Below, one piece after another: positions 11,013 to 26,429 of a stretch of DNA of 64,000 nucleotides (its first letter is position 1; each line of letters begins with the position of its first letter). The translations under genes and the position numbers were made by a program. The stretch comes from Cristatella mucedo (taxonomy: Eukaryota; Bryozoa; Phylactolaemata; Cristatellidae), in the NCBI GenBank assembly GCA_009760855.2, contig WPIO01000158.1:684501-748500 (forward strand). The letters are read 5' to 3'. The notes below the pieces were generated by a model. The model was not told the DNA's origin. It saw only the letters and a list, made by a program, of their open reading frames with translations, and ran no database searches.

Positions 11013-11414
11013 ATACACAATATTTCTCAATTGCACTCACATACAGGCATATTTAAATGCACCTGTTCCATCGTAGTCAACCTGAGATTAGGTTTATTCC
11101 CACACAACGTATTTGTGGCTCCTGAATTTTTAAAAGTAGGATTCAAAGAACAATTAACACAGAGGGGTGTTCAGAATTCATTTACAGGCTAAGAACATGT
11201 AGCAATTGCGATCCAGTCTTTAGCTAACTTTCATCCGAAGTAATGTGCTGATGCTTCTTTAGACATGCTAGGTCTCTAAAAGGTAAATGTATTTTCCCTA
11301 TGCTACTGTGATTACACCTCGGTTATTTTCTGCATAGCCGCATGTCCTTACGGCTGCTACCGGTCGTTGGAGGCACAGTCTCTGCCATTACTAGTTCACA
11401 GGGGCCTGTTATAA

Positions 11415-11735
11415 AGCATAGCTTGCATTAAAGTCTCTAGAGGCCGTGCCTGTAGTTCGCATGCTCACAAAGCCTGGAGCTCACTTCAACTGGCATTACG
11501 ACATCCCCTGACTTGACCCTATTAAAAAATAAGCCAAAATACGTATATTTATAACAGCGTTTAGTGGGTCAGCATGATTAATCTTTTGTGTGCTTATTCA
11601 TGTTAACACTGTGCATACTACCACTTACCATTCGATCATGCCTCTTTTGCTGCCCATGTAAAGTGCTTAGATTAGATTAGGTAGATTAGATTCTCTGAGG
11701 GCACAGTACAAATGTATTATTATTATTATTATCAG
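11415..11735 (+). mobile_element. LINE family 1 3' end, diverged
   Basis: Degraded reverse transcriptase C-terminus (Ser-Leu-Glu-Ala-Val-Pro-Val-type CTAGAGGCCGTGCC block, then TCCCCTGACTTGACC) is followed by the 3' UTR, an eroded terminal hairpin and an ATT tail at 11715-11732. Confidence 0.7.
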
Positions 11736-11811
11736 AACATCTTATTTCTCACAATATTTGAGCACACAACATCGAGAGAAAGAGTGAGATAGAGGGAGAG
11801 AGGGAGGGAGG

Positions 11812-11813
<2 letters not shown>

Positions 11814-11895
<82 letters not shown>

Positions 11896-11917
11896 TGTGT
11901 GTGTGTGTGTGTGTGTG
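11814..11917 (+). repeat. (GA)n-(GT)n compound microsatellite
   Basis: About 80 bases of GA dinucleotides run straight into about 25 bases of GT. A GGGA-rich lead-in is at 11795-11813. Confidence 0.95.
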
Positions 11918-14050
11918 GAGAAAGGGCATGCACACTAATTGCACCGGTAAGTTCACATATGCCTCCATGCACACTAGCAACGTTCACGAGCTGATGGACG
12001 TTGCTACGATGCATGGAGAGTTGGCATAAGCATGCTTGACTGCTGGCACTATTCGGCATCACTGCTAGCGGCTGTACGCCATGCTTCCATAGCGCTTCGG
12101 TCGACGCTCGGCACCAGGGTACCTGCACTGATGGGCTCCAATCGTCGGCTGTCAACCCTTGCAAGGGGTCTGTCCGCAAGAGGTGCACTCAGTAGCCCCC
12201 CAGCTGTCACCAAGGAAGCAAATACCGGATTGTTGCTGCTTATGTGTCACATAGGGCCTGTTAGATTGGCCGTCTTCTAACGAACCGACAAGCAGCATAA
12301 TTGAGTATCCTCCCCGGGGAGTCGAGATAATTGGCTGGAAAATTACCTTCGTTTCTGATATTTCCCCTCGAACGATCTTAAACGGCCCCTGCTTATGGCA
12401 GAATCTGGTAGTATACACCACGGCAGCAGACACTCAATGAGCATTGATGCATTACTTAACCAACGTAGCACGGCTGCCCAGTCGGATGGGCCGGAACCTT
12501 TTTGCTGCTTTCTGCATTGTCACTCCCAATCATCTGCCGCTCATTAGCAAGTTTGTTAGCAGCTAATTCTGACGTTGTGCAGTCGGATAATGCTGCAGCA
12601 TCATGCCTGCAACTAACACTGCTACTTAGAAGCCGCATGCAGTGGTAGCCAAGGCTATGGCAATAATCCCACTTGAGCAACTTTTTTTCGTGATGCTAGA
12701 TCGATTCGTGTTGCCGACAGCAGGCTAGTGACTTGACGCTTATATGGAATTGCTCCAACGCTGACCAGCTGCCTCTCTCATCATGCTGCCCCATCTTGCA
12801 ACCAAGCCTGCAGACCAAACTGAACATGTTTATGATAGATTTCGGTCACTAATTACTGTCACTGCTATCGACATTCCATATAGACACAATTAAGCACATG
12901 CACCCTCATTTGCTGGCTGTCGCCTGCCTGCCAATAGCTGGTGTGCACCGGTAGCAGTAGAGCTGTGACCTACTGCTATATCATGCTATTTAGTAGTATT
13001 CAGCTGAAAGCCTACGGCCTCAAGCCAGAACCGGTGTAAATCCCAGCTAGCATTAGAGCACGGAATTATAGGTCTGAGGAGCCGACACACTCTTGATCCT
13101 ATAATAATGCCTCCATAAAGGCTCAGTCATGTGTCAAGCCCAACAGCTGCTGCTTTCTGGCCAACCGAAGCTGCTGGTGATGGCTGCTGCTGCTGCTGGC
13201 TTAGCGCCACCCACGAGTGACAATGCCTGGTGGGGCTATTCTGCCTGAACTCAGGTTGGCTGAACCCTGAACCAGATGGCATTGCAGATGGGCCGTGCCT
13301 TTGTGACTGCTGAGGTGCCAGCACAAAGGCTCACCTCCAAAGGCTACCGATGTCTCACGAGCTGACATCACCAGGTACTCTAGCACTGCACTTCGCCGGC
13401 CAATCGGTCACTTGCATGACCGGATGGGGGTCTCCTAAAGAGTAAGATTACTGCATTCTTATCTATGCGTTGCACGTTCTGATCAGCATAGCAGTTGCAA
13501 ACACACTCGATCTCTGCAGTCCTTCACCCCAAACACAGCACAGCACCAGTAAAGGGTGCTAGTCCTTACACACTCGATGACAACTGCCGCTAGAGCCATT
13601 GAACGTGCCTCGAAGCTCAGCCAACAAGTGCCAGCTGCTGCCTCGATACAAGCAGGCACGCCTACGGTAGCAGAGATCAAGCCACAGCAATCAAGAGCAT
13701 GCCCTTACCTTAGTATAACAAGTCCATGTGATTGATGTCGATTGTGGTGTGCTCCGAAGCCACAGAGGGGTTACATAGCATCAGCCATAGCACAAGGCTA
13801 ATCTCAAAGCCCAAAGCACGGCAGCCTACCTATGACTTCACATGTCCAGCTATACTTTTAAAACCTACTGACTATGACACATCCTATTCCTATTAATTCA
13901 GAAATGGCCAATCATCTTTGGCTCTGCCACAGTACTCAGTCACCCCATGCATGATTCGTGTCAAGAGGTCGGTGCAGAACTCTGCTGACTGGCTCTGCAG
14001 ACTCTGCAACTCTGCCGGGCTTGAATTTAGCTGCACTCGTTAGCTGCTAA
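11918..14050. other. 2.1 kb without recognised gene
   Basis: This stretch is rich in CTG/CAG and GCTA-type words, for example the short (CTG)n at 13178-13198. Several 60-150 codon frames exist but none shows a domain. Composition resembles 15216-16065 and 16263-17160, so these blocks may belong to one old repeat family that I cannot define. Confidence 0.35.
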
Positions 14051-14054
14051 CATC

Positions 14055-14828
14055 CTGTTTCAAAGTAATCTCTCACTAGACAGCCACATCAGCCCTACAG
14101 CCGTCGGCATACTTTCAGCTACTTGACATTGTTAAAATTCAGGCCAGCTTAGACAGAAATACTAGATCCAAATCGGTCCATGTATTTGTAACATTCCGTC
14201 TCGACTTCTGTGACTCACTGCTTGCTGATCTACCGGCCTATGCAATCAGGCGCTCGCAGTTGGGGAAAAACTCTGAAGCTAACCTTGTCTGTCGTGAGCG
14301 TTGCAATTGCTACATCACACCACTTCTCGCCGACGTGCACTTGTTCCCAGTCAAGTATTGACTTCAAGGTTCAGTCACTCACTTTTAGGTCACTCCATTC
14401 TCTGGCTACAGCCTACCTATCAGAACCACTCCTAAACCAAGCTAGGCATCGTACCTCCTCTTTTCTGAAAACCGTTTAGCTATACCTCCTATGAAGCTCA
14501 AATCCTTCGGAGGCCACGCCTTTAGTTTGTATGCTCCCAACGCCTGGAACGCACTCCCGACTGACGTCAGGGCACTCTCTGACTTGACGACATTTAAAAA
14601 ATGAACCTGTTTATCACGGCATTTGCTTGGTCCTTATTATTTATCCTTTGTGTGCTTATGCATGCTGACACTGTGTATGGTACTACTAGCTGCGTAATGC
14701 TTGTTGACATGTGGATTTTACTACCAGCTACTTGATTGTGATTTCTTTACAGCACATGGAAAGTGCCTAGAAAGAGATTAAGTTCTCTGAGGTTGATATA
14801 CAAATTTATTATTATTATTATTATTAAA
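14055..14828 (+). mobile_element. LINE family 1 3' third
   Basis: It starts in the reverse transcriptase thumb region (CACTAGACAGCCACATCAG, ACATTCCGTCTCGACTTCTG) and continues through the C-terminal tail, 3' UTR, hairpin (GTGCCTAGAAAGAGATTAAG) and ATT tail at 14807-14826. Stops and frameshifts are frequent. A family 2 fragment lies just downstream. Confidence 0.85.
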
Positions 14829-14889
14829 TCAGCCAGATCATAGCAGCGCAAGAGATGAGTTGCGGTTCCTGAGCTAGAATCAGTAGACA

Positions 14890-15215
14890 GAAGCATTAGC
14901 TCTGCAGGTCCTAGACTGTGGAACTCGCTTCCACAATTCTTATGCAACCAACGACAACTACTCTCCTGCTGCCGACTATGGCTCATCCTTTTCAGCGGTC
15001 CTGAGCTGCTACTTCTATGCTACTCACTACCTCAACTACTCTCCTGACTCTGCTATGCTTCCCACTTTCTCTTTGTTGCGTGAGACGAAGTCTGTTGGCT
15101 ACCGAATGCGTACCAAAAGCCGCTTAGGCTGTGAGTGTGCTATACAAAACTCTCCTTCGTAACACCCACACAGTCTTTATGGCTTTGTGGAGTTGCAGAT
15201 AGAGATACATACATA
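14890..15215 (+). mobile_element. LINE family 2 3' end
   Basis: The block from CTGCAGGTCCTAGACTGTGG to GGCTTTGTGGAGTTGCAG matches the other family 2 copies and ends in an ATAC-repeat tail at 15205-15216. Confidence 0.8.
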
Positions 15216-17163
<1,948 letters not shown>

Positions 17164-17164
17164 G

Positions 17165-18426
<1,262 letters not shown>

Positions 18427-18485
<59 letters not shown>

Positions 18486-18497
18486 GAGAGGAGAGGA
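18427..18497 (+). repeat. (AG)n microsatellite
   Basis: AG dinucleotides become GAGAG/GAGGA units at the 3' end. Confidence 0.95.
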
Positions 18498-18987
18498 AAT
18501 AACAAGAGGAAGCCTGATGGATTAAGATGGGAGGAGTGCTAGAAAAAAAGCGAGACAGCAATAGGGATATGGATATCATCCATCAATACAGCATAGTTTC
18601 TAGCCGATGGCTTTCATTAGCGGCAGGTAATATCGGCGATGCCAGTCTGCACGTCTGCACTGTCAAGCACTTGCATTGCTCCTCTGACTGATCTCAGCTA
18701 AGCAAACAAATTAGTATGTAGCTGAACAGGTGTGGATGCTTGTACGATAATACCGGATGACCCTTGTGCAGTGGCTCCACGGGACTTAAGACATACTTCT
18801 ATGTGCACGATTAGAATTGCTGGAAAGTGTATTAGTTAACTTGAGAAAAATCGCCAGGAGACACTATAGTCAAGCGTTGGTTTAAAGTAAGTTCCACACC
18901 CTGTAGGGCGCTAACAAGAATACAATTTTTTTGCTTGCGGTAGCAATCATATCCTCAATTGCCAAGAGAGGTTGGCACCTACACACA

Positions 18988-19393
18988 GTCTCTCTATTCC
19001 CCTTCTCTCTTCCTCCCTCCCTCTCTCTCCCCCTCTATCTCCCTCCCTCTCTCTCCCCCTCTATCTCTCTTTCTCTCTCTCTTTCTTTCTCTGTCTCTCT
19101 GTCTCTTTCTGTCTCTCTCTGTCTCTCTGTCTCTGTGTCTCTCTCCCCCTCTATATCTCTCTCTCTTTCCCTGTCTCTCTGTCTCTCTCTGTCTCTGTCT
19201 CTCTCTGTGTCTCTCTCCCTCTCTCTCTCCCCCTCTATCTCTCTTTCTCTCTCTCTCTGTCTCTGTCTCTCTGTCTCTCTGTCTTTCTCTGTCTCTCTAT
19301 CTCTCTGTCTCTCTCTCTGTCTCTGTCTCTCTCGGTCTCTGTCTCTCTGTCTCTCTCTGTCTCTCTGTCTCTCTCTGTCTCTCTTTTCTCTCG

Positions 19394-19438
<45 letters not shown>

Positions 19439-19469
19439 GTCTCTCTCTCTCTTCTCTCTCTCTGTCTCT

Positions 19470-19515
<46 letters not shown>

Positions 19516-19541
19516 GTCTCTCTCTCTCTCTCTCTTCTCTC
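18988..19541 (+). repeat. 550-bp pyrimidine tract, TC-rich with higher-order units
   Basis: An almost uninterrupted polypyrimidine strand is made of TCTC, TCTGTCTC and CCCCCTCTATCTCTC units. The last unit recurs at about 19028, 19049, 19145 and 19229, showing a higher-order repeat. All long frames across it are repeat artefacts. A tract of this length could form triplex (H-) DNA; that is inference. Confidence 0.95.
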
Positions 19542-19689
19542 GGTGGGCAACAATAGCAATATATGAGCCTGGCTCCAGCAATTTGAAAGCCTGTGGTGTG
19601 GTGCCGGGGCGACTCGGTTCGCGGCATTGCAGCTCATGATTTATTTATTTTACAGTGACAAACCTACAGTTAATCAAAAATTAGACAGC

Positions 19690-19975
19690 CTAATCCTCTA
19701 CTGATCTTTCACTAGTAACTATGTCAGCTCCACAGTCGCCTACTTTCAGCCTACGCTCAGCTAAGCGATATTGCAAAAATCCAGACTTGCGTAGATAAGG
19801 ATACCACATCTCAGGTGGTCCACCCATTTGTAACGTTCCAGTTAGACTTCGGTAACTTGATACTTGTATGTCTTCCTACCTTCGCAGTAAGACGGTTACA
19901 GCTGGTGCAAAACTCAGCCTAGGCCGGCATGTTCTGAACTCCGCCACTGCCACATTACAGTCGACACCGCATATA
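19690..19975 (+). mobile_element. LINE family 1 internal fragment
   Basis: Matches the thumb-region segment seen at 14055-14300: CTTTCACTAG, TTTCAGC, GATACCACATCTCAGGTGGTCCA, GTGCAAAACTC and GCCACATTACA. It lacks the 3' tail. Confidence 0.65.
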
Positions 19976-20537
19976 AGAATATAGGAGATGGAAATAAGTC
20001 GCTTATAAGAATAGTAGTTCCACGTCCCAGATTTATTCTTCCTATAGTCTAATTTTGCACATGGGATTTGAAAATTTACTGAAATTTCCCATGATATTTC
20101 AAGGGCATAAGTTTGTTCATAATATGCTATATATATCATGTTATAAGCTGCGAAATGCTTGAGTCGTACCAGAAGCCTGGAGTAGTGCCGCGTTCATTTC
20201 AATGGCGAAATATTTCTACATGACGAGCGTTTTTACACCTCATATAATGCTGTACGTAGTTATCATCCACAACCATCGTTTTTAGGACTGAGACCAGTGT
20301 GGACAACAATTCAGTAATTTATAGGTGTGCGCGATCTTGTACAGTCAGCTTTAAAGTTTTACATTTACACTTCTCATTATTTTACCGAGCTTAGCTGGCC
20401 GAACAGAAGAAATTAGCGGATCTCTATCCATCACAGCATCAGCTATTCAGTAAGACATTTAAAAAAATTGTAGTAAATTGATAAGAGACTTCGGGAAGAT
20501 CTGGTAGCTTAGTAAGCAAAGAATTAAACTACTGCAG

Positions 20538-20758
20538 GTTATATACGAAACAACGACGAGTTGCACAGTTCGAGATCAAATATCGAGATCCGATCGGAGC
20601 CCACTAAGCAATGTGTCACAAAAATTGTTTCACATTGTGGTCGTTTAACCACCTCAAGTGACACATCTTGCACAAATGTCACTCGTGAGCTCACTTGTCA
20701 AGTACAACAAACTTCCCGCAGTATCGCTGAAATCTCAAACGCTTCATCACAACAAGAG
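20538..20758 (+). CDS. possible orphan internal exon, product unknown
   Basis: An open segment is bounded by a splice acceptor-like CTACTGCAG (ending 20537) and a strong donor GAG|GTAAGT (20759). In frame it reads through four Cys residues (QCVTK, HCGRL, SCTNV, TCQVQ) with two NxT/S sequons and a Ser/Gln-rich end. I recognise no family, and no partner exon was found nearby. It could be an exon of an unknown gene whose other exons are far away, or chance. Exonic status is inference from the splice signals only. Confidence 0.22.
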
Positions 20759-20902
20759 GTAAGTGCATGCAAAACATTATGCACTGCTGAAACTGTACTA
20801 CAAATAGTAGAGAAGTTGATGGCGATTGCTAGCGGGGTTGCCCATCAAAGCCTCGACTACGCGAACAGTATAAAGACAACACTCCTCCTCTTCCGTCTAC
20901 TC

Positions 20903-22407
<1,505 letters not shown>

Positions 22408-22765
22408 ATATAATAATAATAATGCATTCGATATAGCGCCCTCAGAAAACTCAATCTCTTTCTAGGTACTTCACGTTCGCTGCAAAGGAAGCCCGATCGA
22501 ATGGTTAGTGGTAGCATGCTCAATAAGCAGCAAGAATAACCTGGTTAGGGGTGACATGCACAAGGTCAGCATGCGCGTGTGGTTAATGGCAGCATGCTCA
22601 GTGTCAGCACGCATAAGCACATTAAAGGGCGAATCGCGGGGACCCAAAAAGTGCCATGATAAATAGGTGCGTTTTGAGTTTCTTTTTAAATGTGGTCAAG
22701 TCGGGAGATGTCGTGACGCAAGTCAGGAGTGAGGTCCAGGCTTTGGGAGCATGCGAACTTTTTCG
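22408..22765 (-). mobile_element. LINE family 1 3' end, minus strand
   Basis: AAT tail at 22411-22421, then the terminal hairpin (GCGCCCTCAG...TCTAGGTAC), the 3' UTR and the end of the reverse transcriptase frame (PKAWTSLLTCVTTSPDLTTF, about 22675-22740 on the minus strand). Confidence 0.82.
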
Positions 22766-22829
22766 TTCAGATACATGTGCCAATGTGGAAATGAAATGGA
22801 AATCACTTGGAGGAACCCTCGACCCAATA

Positions 22830-23060
22830 GCGGAGCCAGGGGGCATTTGCCCCACACCTTTGGTGGGGCAGCGACCTGGGCCACTCCTATTCTAAAGTGT
22901 GCGCCCCCGACCACCATCAACGACGAAATTATGTCCTACTTTCACTCGATGACCAACCGCCGAGTTCGTGTCGAATAAAACCGTACTTGTGTTCGCGCTA
23001 TTATTTTACATTAATTTCGGGTCTTGCCCCCTACATAACAATCTAGCGGATTTGCCCATC
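22830..23060 (+). repeat. GGAGCCAGGGGG-type repeat, possible small DNA transposon
   Basis: TAGCGGAGCCAGGGGGCATT begins a block with GGGGCAGCGACCTGGGCC, ATGACCAACCGC and GTGTCGAATAAAA. The same order occurs at 49676-49925, and a reverse-oriented relative (CTTGGCTCC) is near 31940-32030. No transposase frame is present. A MITE-like nature is inference, because I could not define both ends. Confidence 0.5.
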
Positions 23061-23312
23061 AGATTATGGATTTCTTACCCTTCCCTAGATTAAAATCCTG
23101 GCTCGAGCTGACCAAGAACTTGATTTTAGCCTACCTTCGCTGTAAGGGAACCATTAATAATGAGCAGGATATTGTAATTGATCTACAGAACTGCTGTTGT
23201 TAAATCGTTTCAGGCTCAGATATTGCTGGCATAGAGCAAGCAAGCTATGCCTCCACTCCCAATTATTCATTCCTTTCATTTAGTTGTCAGTCAGAGATGG
23301 ATTGAGGATATA

Positions 23313-23320
23313 CGAGCCCC
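23313..23320 (+). repeat. 8-bp target-site duplication, left copy
   Basis: CGAGCCCC here is repeated at 24892-24899, immediately flanking the composite element between them. Eight-base duplications are typical of hAT and P-type transposition. Confidence 0.65.
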
Positions 23321-23395
23321 GGGGTACGGACATTTCCCCGTTGGGCGTTTCCCCCGGACATTTCCCCCTGGGGTAGGACGTTTACCCTCGTGTAT

Positions 23396-23722
23396 GGTTT
23401 AGGGTTTAGGTTTTAGGGTTCAGCGTTTAGGGTTTTAGGGTTTATGGTTTTTAGGGTTCAAAGTTTAGGTTTTTTTAGGGTTTAGGGTTTTAGGGTTTAG
23501 GGCTTAGAATTTAGGGTTTGGGGTTTTTAGGGTTTAGAATTTAAGGTTTAGCGTTTTTAGGGTTTAGGGTTTAGTGTTTAGGGTTTTTAGGGTTTAGGGT
23601 TTTAGGGTTTAGAGTTTAGGGTTTTAGGGTTTAGAATTTAGGGTTTGGGGTTTTTAGAGTTTTGGGTTTAGAATTTAGGGTTTAGCGTTTTTAGTGTTTA
23701 GGGTTTAGGGTTTTAGGGTTTA
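23396..23722 (+). repeat. degenerate TTTAGGG-like array 1
   Basis: About 330 bases of TTTAGGG, TTTTAGGG and GTTTAGAATTTAGGG variants, G-rich on the + strand. It lies inside the composite element, not at a chromosome end. Longer period blocks (TTTAGAATTTAGGGTTTGGGG) recur at about 23506 and 23632. Confidence 0.9.
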
Positions 23723-24120
23723 GGGCGGGCTGCGCCTCCACCGCCTAAATCCACCCTCGCTCGTATCCCGCGTTTAAATTAGTGCGTAACTAGATCTCTT
23801 GAGGTCGAGTTATACTCAGTAGGCCTCTGAGGCTTAGCGCTCAGTTGCTGGAACGCGCGGCACGCCGTAGTGCTCGCCCGCTTTGACGGGTACAAACACG
23901 CGGCTGGCGGCGTCGAGCGGGACCGAACTTCCGCGGGTCCAAACTGTACAGCTCGCCGCTGCCGCAGCCGCTGCAACCGCCGCCGCCGCTAGCTTCATTA
24001 GAAACCATCCTTCCAATCCATTCCTCTAGTTATATTGAGTTGATTTTATTCTAATAGAGCATGAACTTCATTTAATTAAATATACATAAATATATATATA
24101 CATATATATATATATATCTG
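23723..24120 (+). repeat. GC-rich core unit 1 of the composite element
   Basis: Starts GGGCGGGCTGCGCCTCC, continues through GTAACTAGATCTCTTGAGG, CGGCACGCCGTAG and CCAAACTGTACAGCTCGCCG to a short CCG/CTG patch, then an AT-rich end with a TA run. It aligns with 24213-24757 along its length. Frames in the core are conserved only as far as the DNA is and carry stops, so I do not call a gene. Confidence 0.85.
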
Positions 24121-24130
24121 AAATGAATTC

Positions 24131-24212
24131 TTAGGGTTTAAGGTTTAGCGTTTAGGGTTTTAGGGTTTAGGGTTTTAGGGTTTAGTGTTTAGGGTTTAGG
24201 TTTTTGGCTTTA
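24131..24212 (+). repeat. degenerate TTTAGGG-like array 2
   Basis: A shorter array of the same motif introduces the second core unit. Confidence 0.88.
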
Positions 24213-24503
24213 GGGCGGGCTGCGCCTCCGTCGCATAAATCCGCCCATGCTCGTATTCCGCGCTTTAATTAGTGCGTAACTAGATCTCTTGAGGTCGAGT
24301 TATACTCAGTAGACCTCTGAGACTTAGCATTCATTTGCAGGAACACGCGGCACGCCGTAGCTCGCGCCCGCTTCGACGGGTACGAACACGCACCTGGCGG
24401 CATCGAGCGGGACCTAACTTCCGCGGGGCCAAACTGTACAGCTCGCCGCTACCGCAGCCACCGCCGCAAACGTCGCCTCCGCAATCGCCGCCGCCGCCGC
24501 AAC

Positions 24504-24587
<84 letters not shown>

Positions 24588-24710
24588 AACCGCCGCTCGC
24601 TCCATTAGAATTCATCCTTCCAATCCATCCATTCCTCAAATTATACTGAGTTGATGTTCTAATAGAGCATGGACTTCATTTAATCGTGTATATATATATA
24701 TATATATACA

Positions 24711-24757
<47 letters not shown>
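24213..24757 (+). repeat. GC-rich core unit 2 with expanded (CCG)n and (TA)n
   Basis: Second copy of the core. The CCG patch, short in unit 1, is expanded here to about 83 bases (24505-24587). The TA run (24686-24757) includes a TGTATA...TATACA palindrome. Pro-, Ala- or Gly-rich frames across the CCG tract are artefacts. Confidence 0.88.
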
Positions 24758-24762
<5 letters not shown>

Positions 24763-24891
24763 GTATTCTTAGTATTCATTCATCAGCATAAGGGGAAGTG
24801 TTCTACCCCGGGGGAAATGTCCTAGAGTTCACCGGGGGGGGGGGGGAGGTAATATCCGGCGGGAAACATCCAGGAGGGATGTCCTACAACC

Positions 24892-24899
24892 CGAGCCCC
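24892..24899 (+). repeat. 8-bp target-site duplication, right copy
   Basis: CGAGCCCC, identical to 23313-23320. Confidence 0.65.
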
Positions 24900-26007
24900 A
24901 GCAGTAATTCTCAATGATTCAATGACCCTACTTTATAGCAATCGTTAATTTGCAGGAAATAAACATTAAGACATCGGGTATCATTAGCGTGTATTCTGAG
25001 GTTCTGGCGATCATTATATAAGAAGAAAAAAAGCTGACAGGCAAGCCTAAATACACCTCACAATATGTCATCGCAAGCCTAAGAAAATAGCTGAGCATTC
25101 AAACCTGCGCCAACGATAACAAACGTTTAAATCATTTGACGACTAAGGTATAATACAGATCAGCTCAAGCGCATAAACAATGGTCTGGAGAGGGATCAAG
25201 TCCTCCCCCCTTGGGGCTCTGGCTGAAGCGACTGAGCCGGACTGCTACGGCCGTTCTATCCCTCCCTCGGTGCCTAAAACACCCACTTTAACCGCCGCCC
25301 GCCCCCGGCTACCCGGAGGCCTGGTTTCTCTTCTTGGTGGATTCGAGATTTCAATGAGAGACTACAAGACGTCGAGATCGGTTATGGAGGATTTTCTTGG
25401 GAGGGGTTGGGCCTTGGGGCGCGTAGCTCGTGTTTTCTTAGGGGGCGTTTCTCGTGGCTTCAGCCCTCTCATCGTCAGTCGGTCTCTTGGAGCCAAAGGA
25501 TTCTAGAATCCTCTAGCTAATGATTCGCCACAAACTAAGCTTTTGTAGTCAGCTCCGTGGGCTGCTGAAGGGTGGCGTCTAACATGCACAAGTCGTATTG
25601 AAAGCGTTGACCGCTAAGTCGGTCAGATAAAAAAGCCTGAGCTTATTTGCGGTTCCTGAATTATAAGCATAAGACGCGAGATTTCATATTCTAGTTTTTA
25701 GACAGTGCTAGCTGAAAATCTGTAGTAATTGTCAGTTAGCCAGTACTTCAGGCATCGAATGAGTCCGACTTCCTGCTTTGGGCTACGAGCTAAGGAGCTA
25801 TACGCAATGGCTATATGTGCTGAATAGATGTGGCACTCTATGTCTTTTTAGTGCTTCTATAGCTCTATGGCTTCTATATCTACGGCTTTCAAATACACTG
25901 CTCTGCTCTCACGTCATTTACTTTAAGTAAGATGCGAGCACGCTCTTGATTGTTGCAGGGCTCTGCTCCCGTCGGTATACATGCTTGTATCGACGCAGCA
26001 ACAATGA
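24900..26007. other. no gene recognised
   Basis: The 108-codon frame at 25180-25506 has no recognisable domain. No repeat family was identified. Confidence 0.4.
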
Positions 26008-26400
26008 CTGATCGCACCACTTCTAGCTGACCTGCACTGGCTCTCAGACAAGCAACGCATCGACTTCAAGGTTCTGTCATTCACTTTTAGGTCCCCTCAT
26101 TCTTTGGCTCCAGCCTACCGATCAGATCTACTCCCCCACCATCGTACCGCTTGCTTTCGTGATCTAATCATTTACCCACACCTTGTACGAACCTCAAATC
26201 ATTTGGACACCGCGCCTTCAGTTCGTATGCTCCCAAATCCTGGAACTCACTTCCGACTGGCTTCAAGACATCCTCTGACTTGACCACATTAAATAAAAAC
26301 TAAAAATGCATATATTTATCGCAGTATTTAGTGGGTTCATGTGATTCGTTCTTTGTGTGCTTATGCGTGCTAACACTGTGCATGCTGCCATGCCGCTTCA
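26008..26400 (+). mobile_element. LINE family 1 3' end without tail
   Basis: CTGACCTGCACTGGCTCTC begins the reverse transcriptase tail (LHWLSDKQRIDFKVLSFTF), followed by the 3' UTR up to CTGTGCATGCTGCCA. The terminal hairpin and ATT tail are missing, so the 3' end was lost or cut after insertion. Confidence 0.8.
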
Positions 26401-26429
26401 GATGCCAAAAAGCAAAAAGAAAACCTATA

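Larger units (their letters stand above)
23321..24891. mobile_element. 1.57-kb composite element with inverted ends and telomere-like arrays
   Basis: The left end begins GGGGTACGGACATTTCCCC, and the right end read in reverse begins GGTTGTAGGACATCCCTCC. Both continue with further matching TTTCCC and CGGA blocks for about 65 bases, so these are imperfect terminal inverted repeats. The flanks carry the 8-bp direct repeat CGAGCCCC. Inside are two tandem units offset by about 490 bases, each made of a TTTAGGG-like array, a GC-rich core and a TA-rich segment. No transposase is encoded. The sequence directly shows ends, duplication and internal structure. Non-autonomous hAT-like mobility is inference from the 8-bp duplication. 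Confidence 0.65.

Noticed and set aside
19035-19637. 200-codon Arg/Glu frame on the minus strand
   Set aside because: It is the complement of the TC-rich tract, with no sequence outside the repeat.
24331-24649. Poly-Gly, poly-Pro and poly-Ala frames
   Set aside because: They are produced by the (CCG)n tract, and all three frames on both strands are open.
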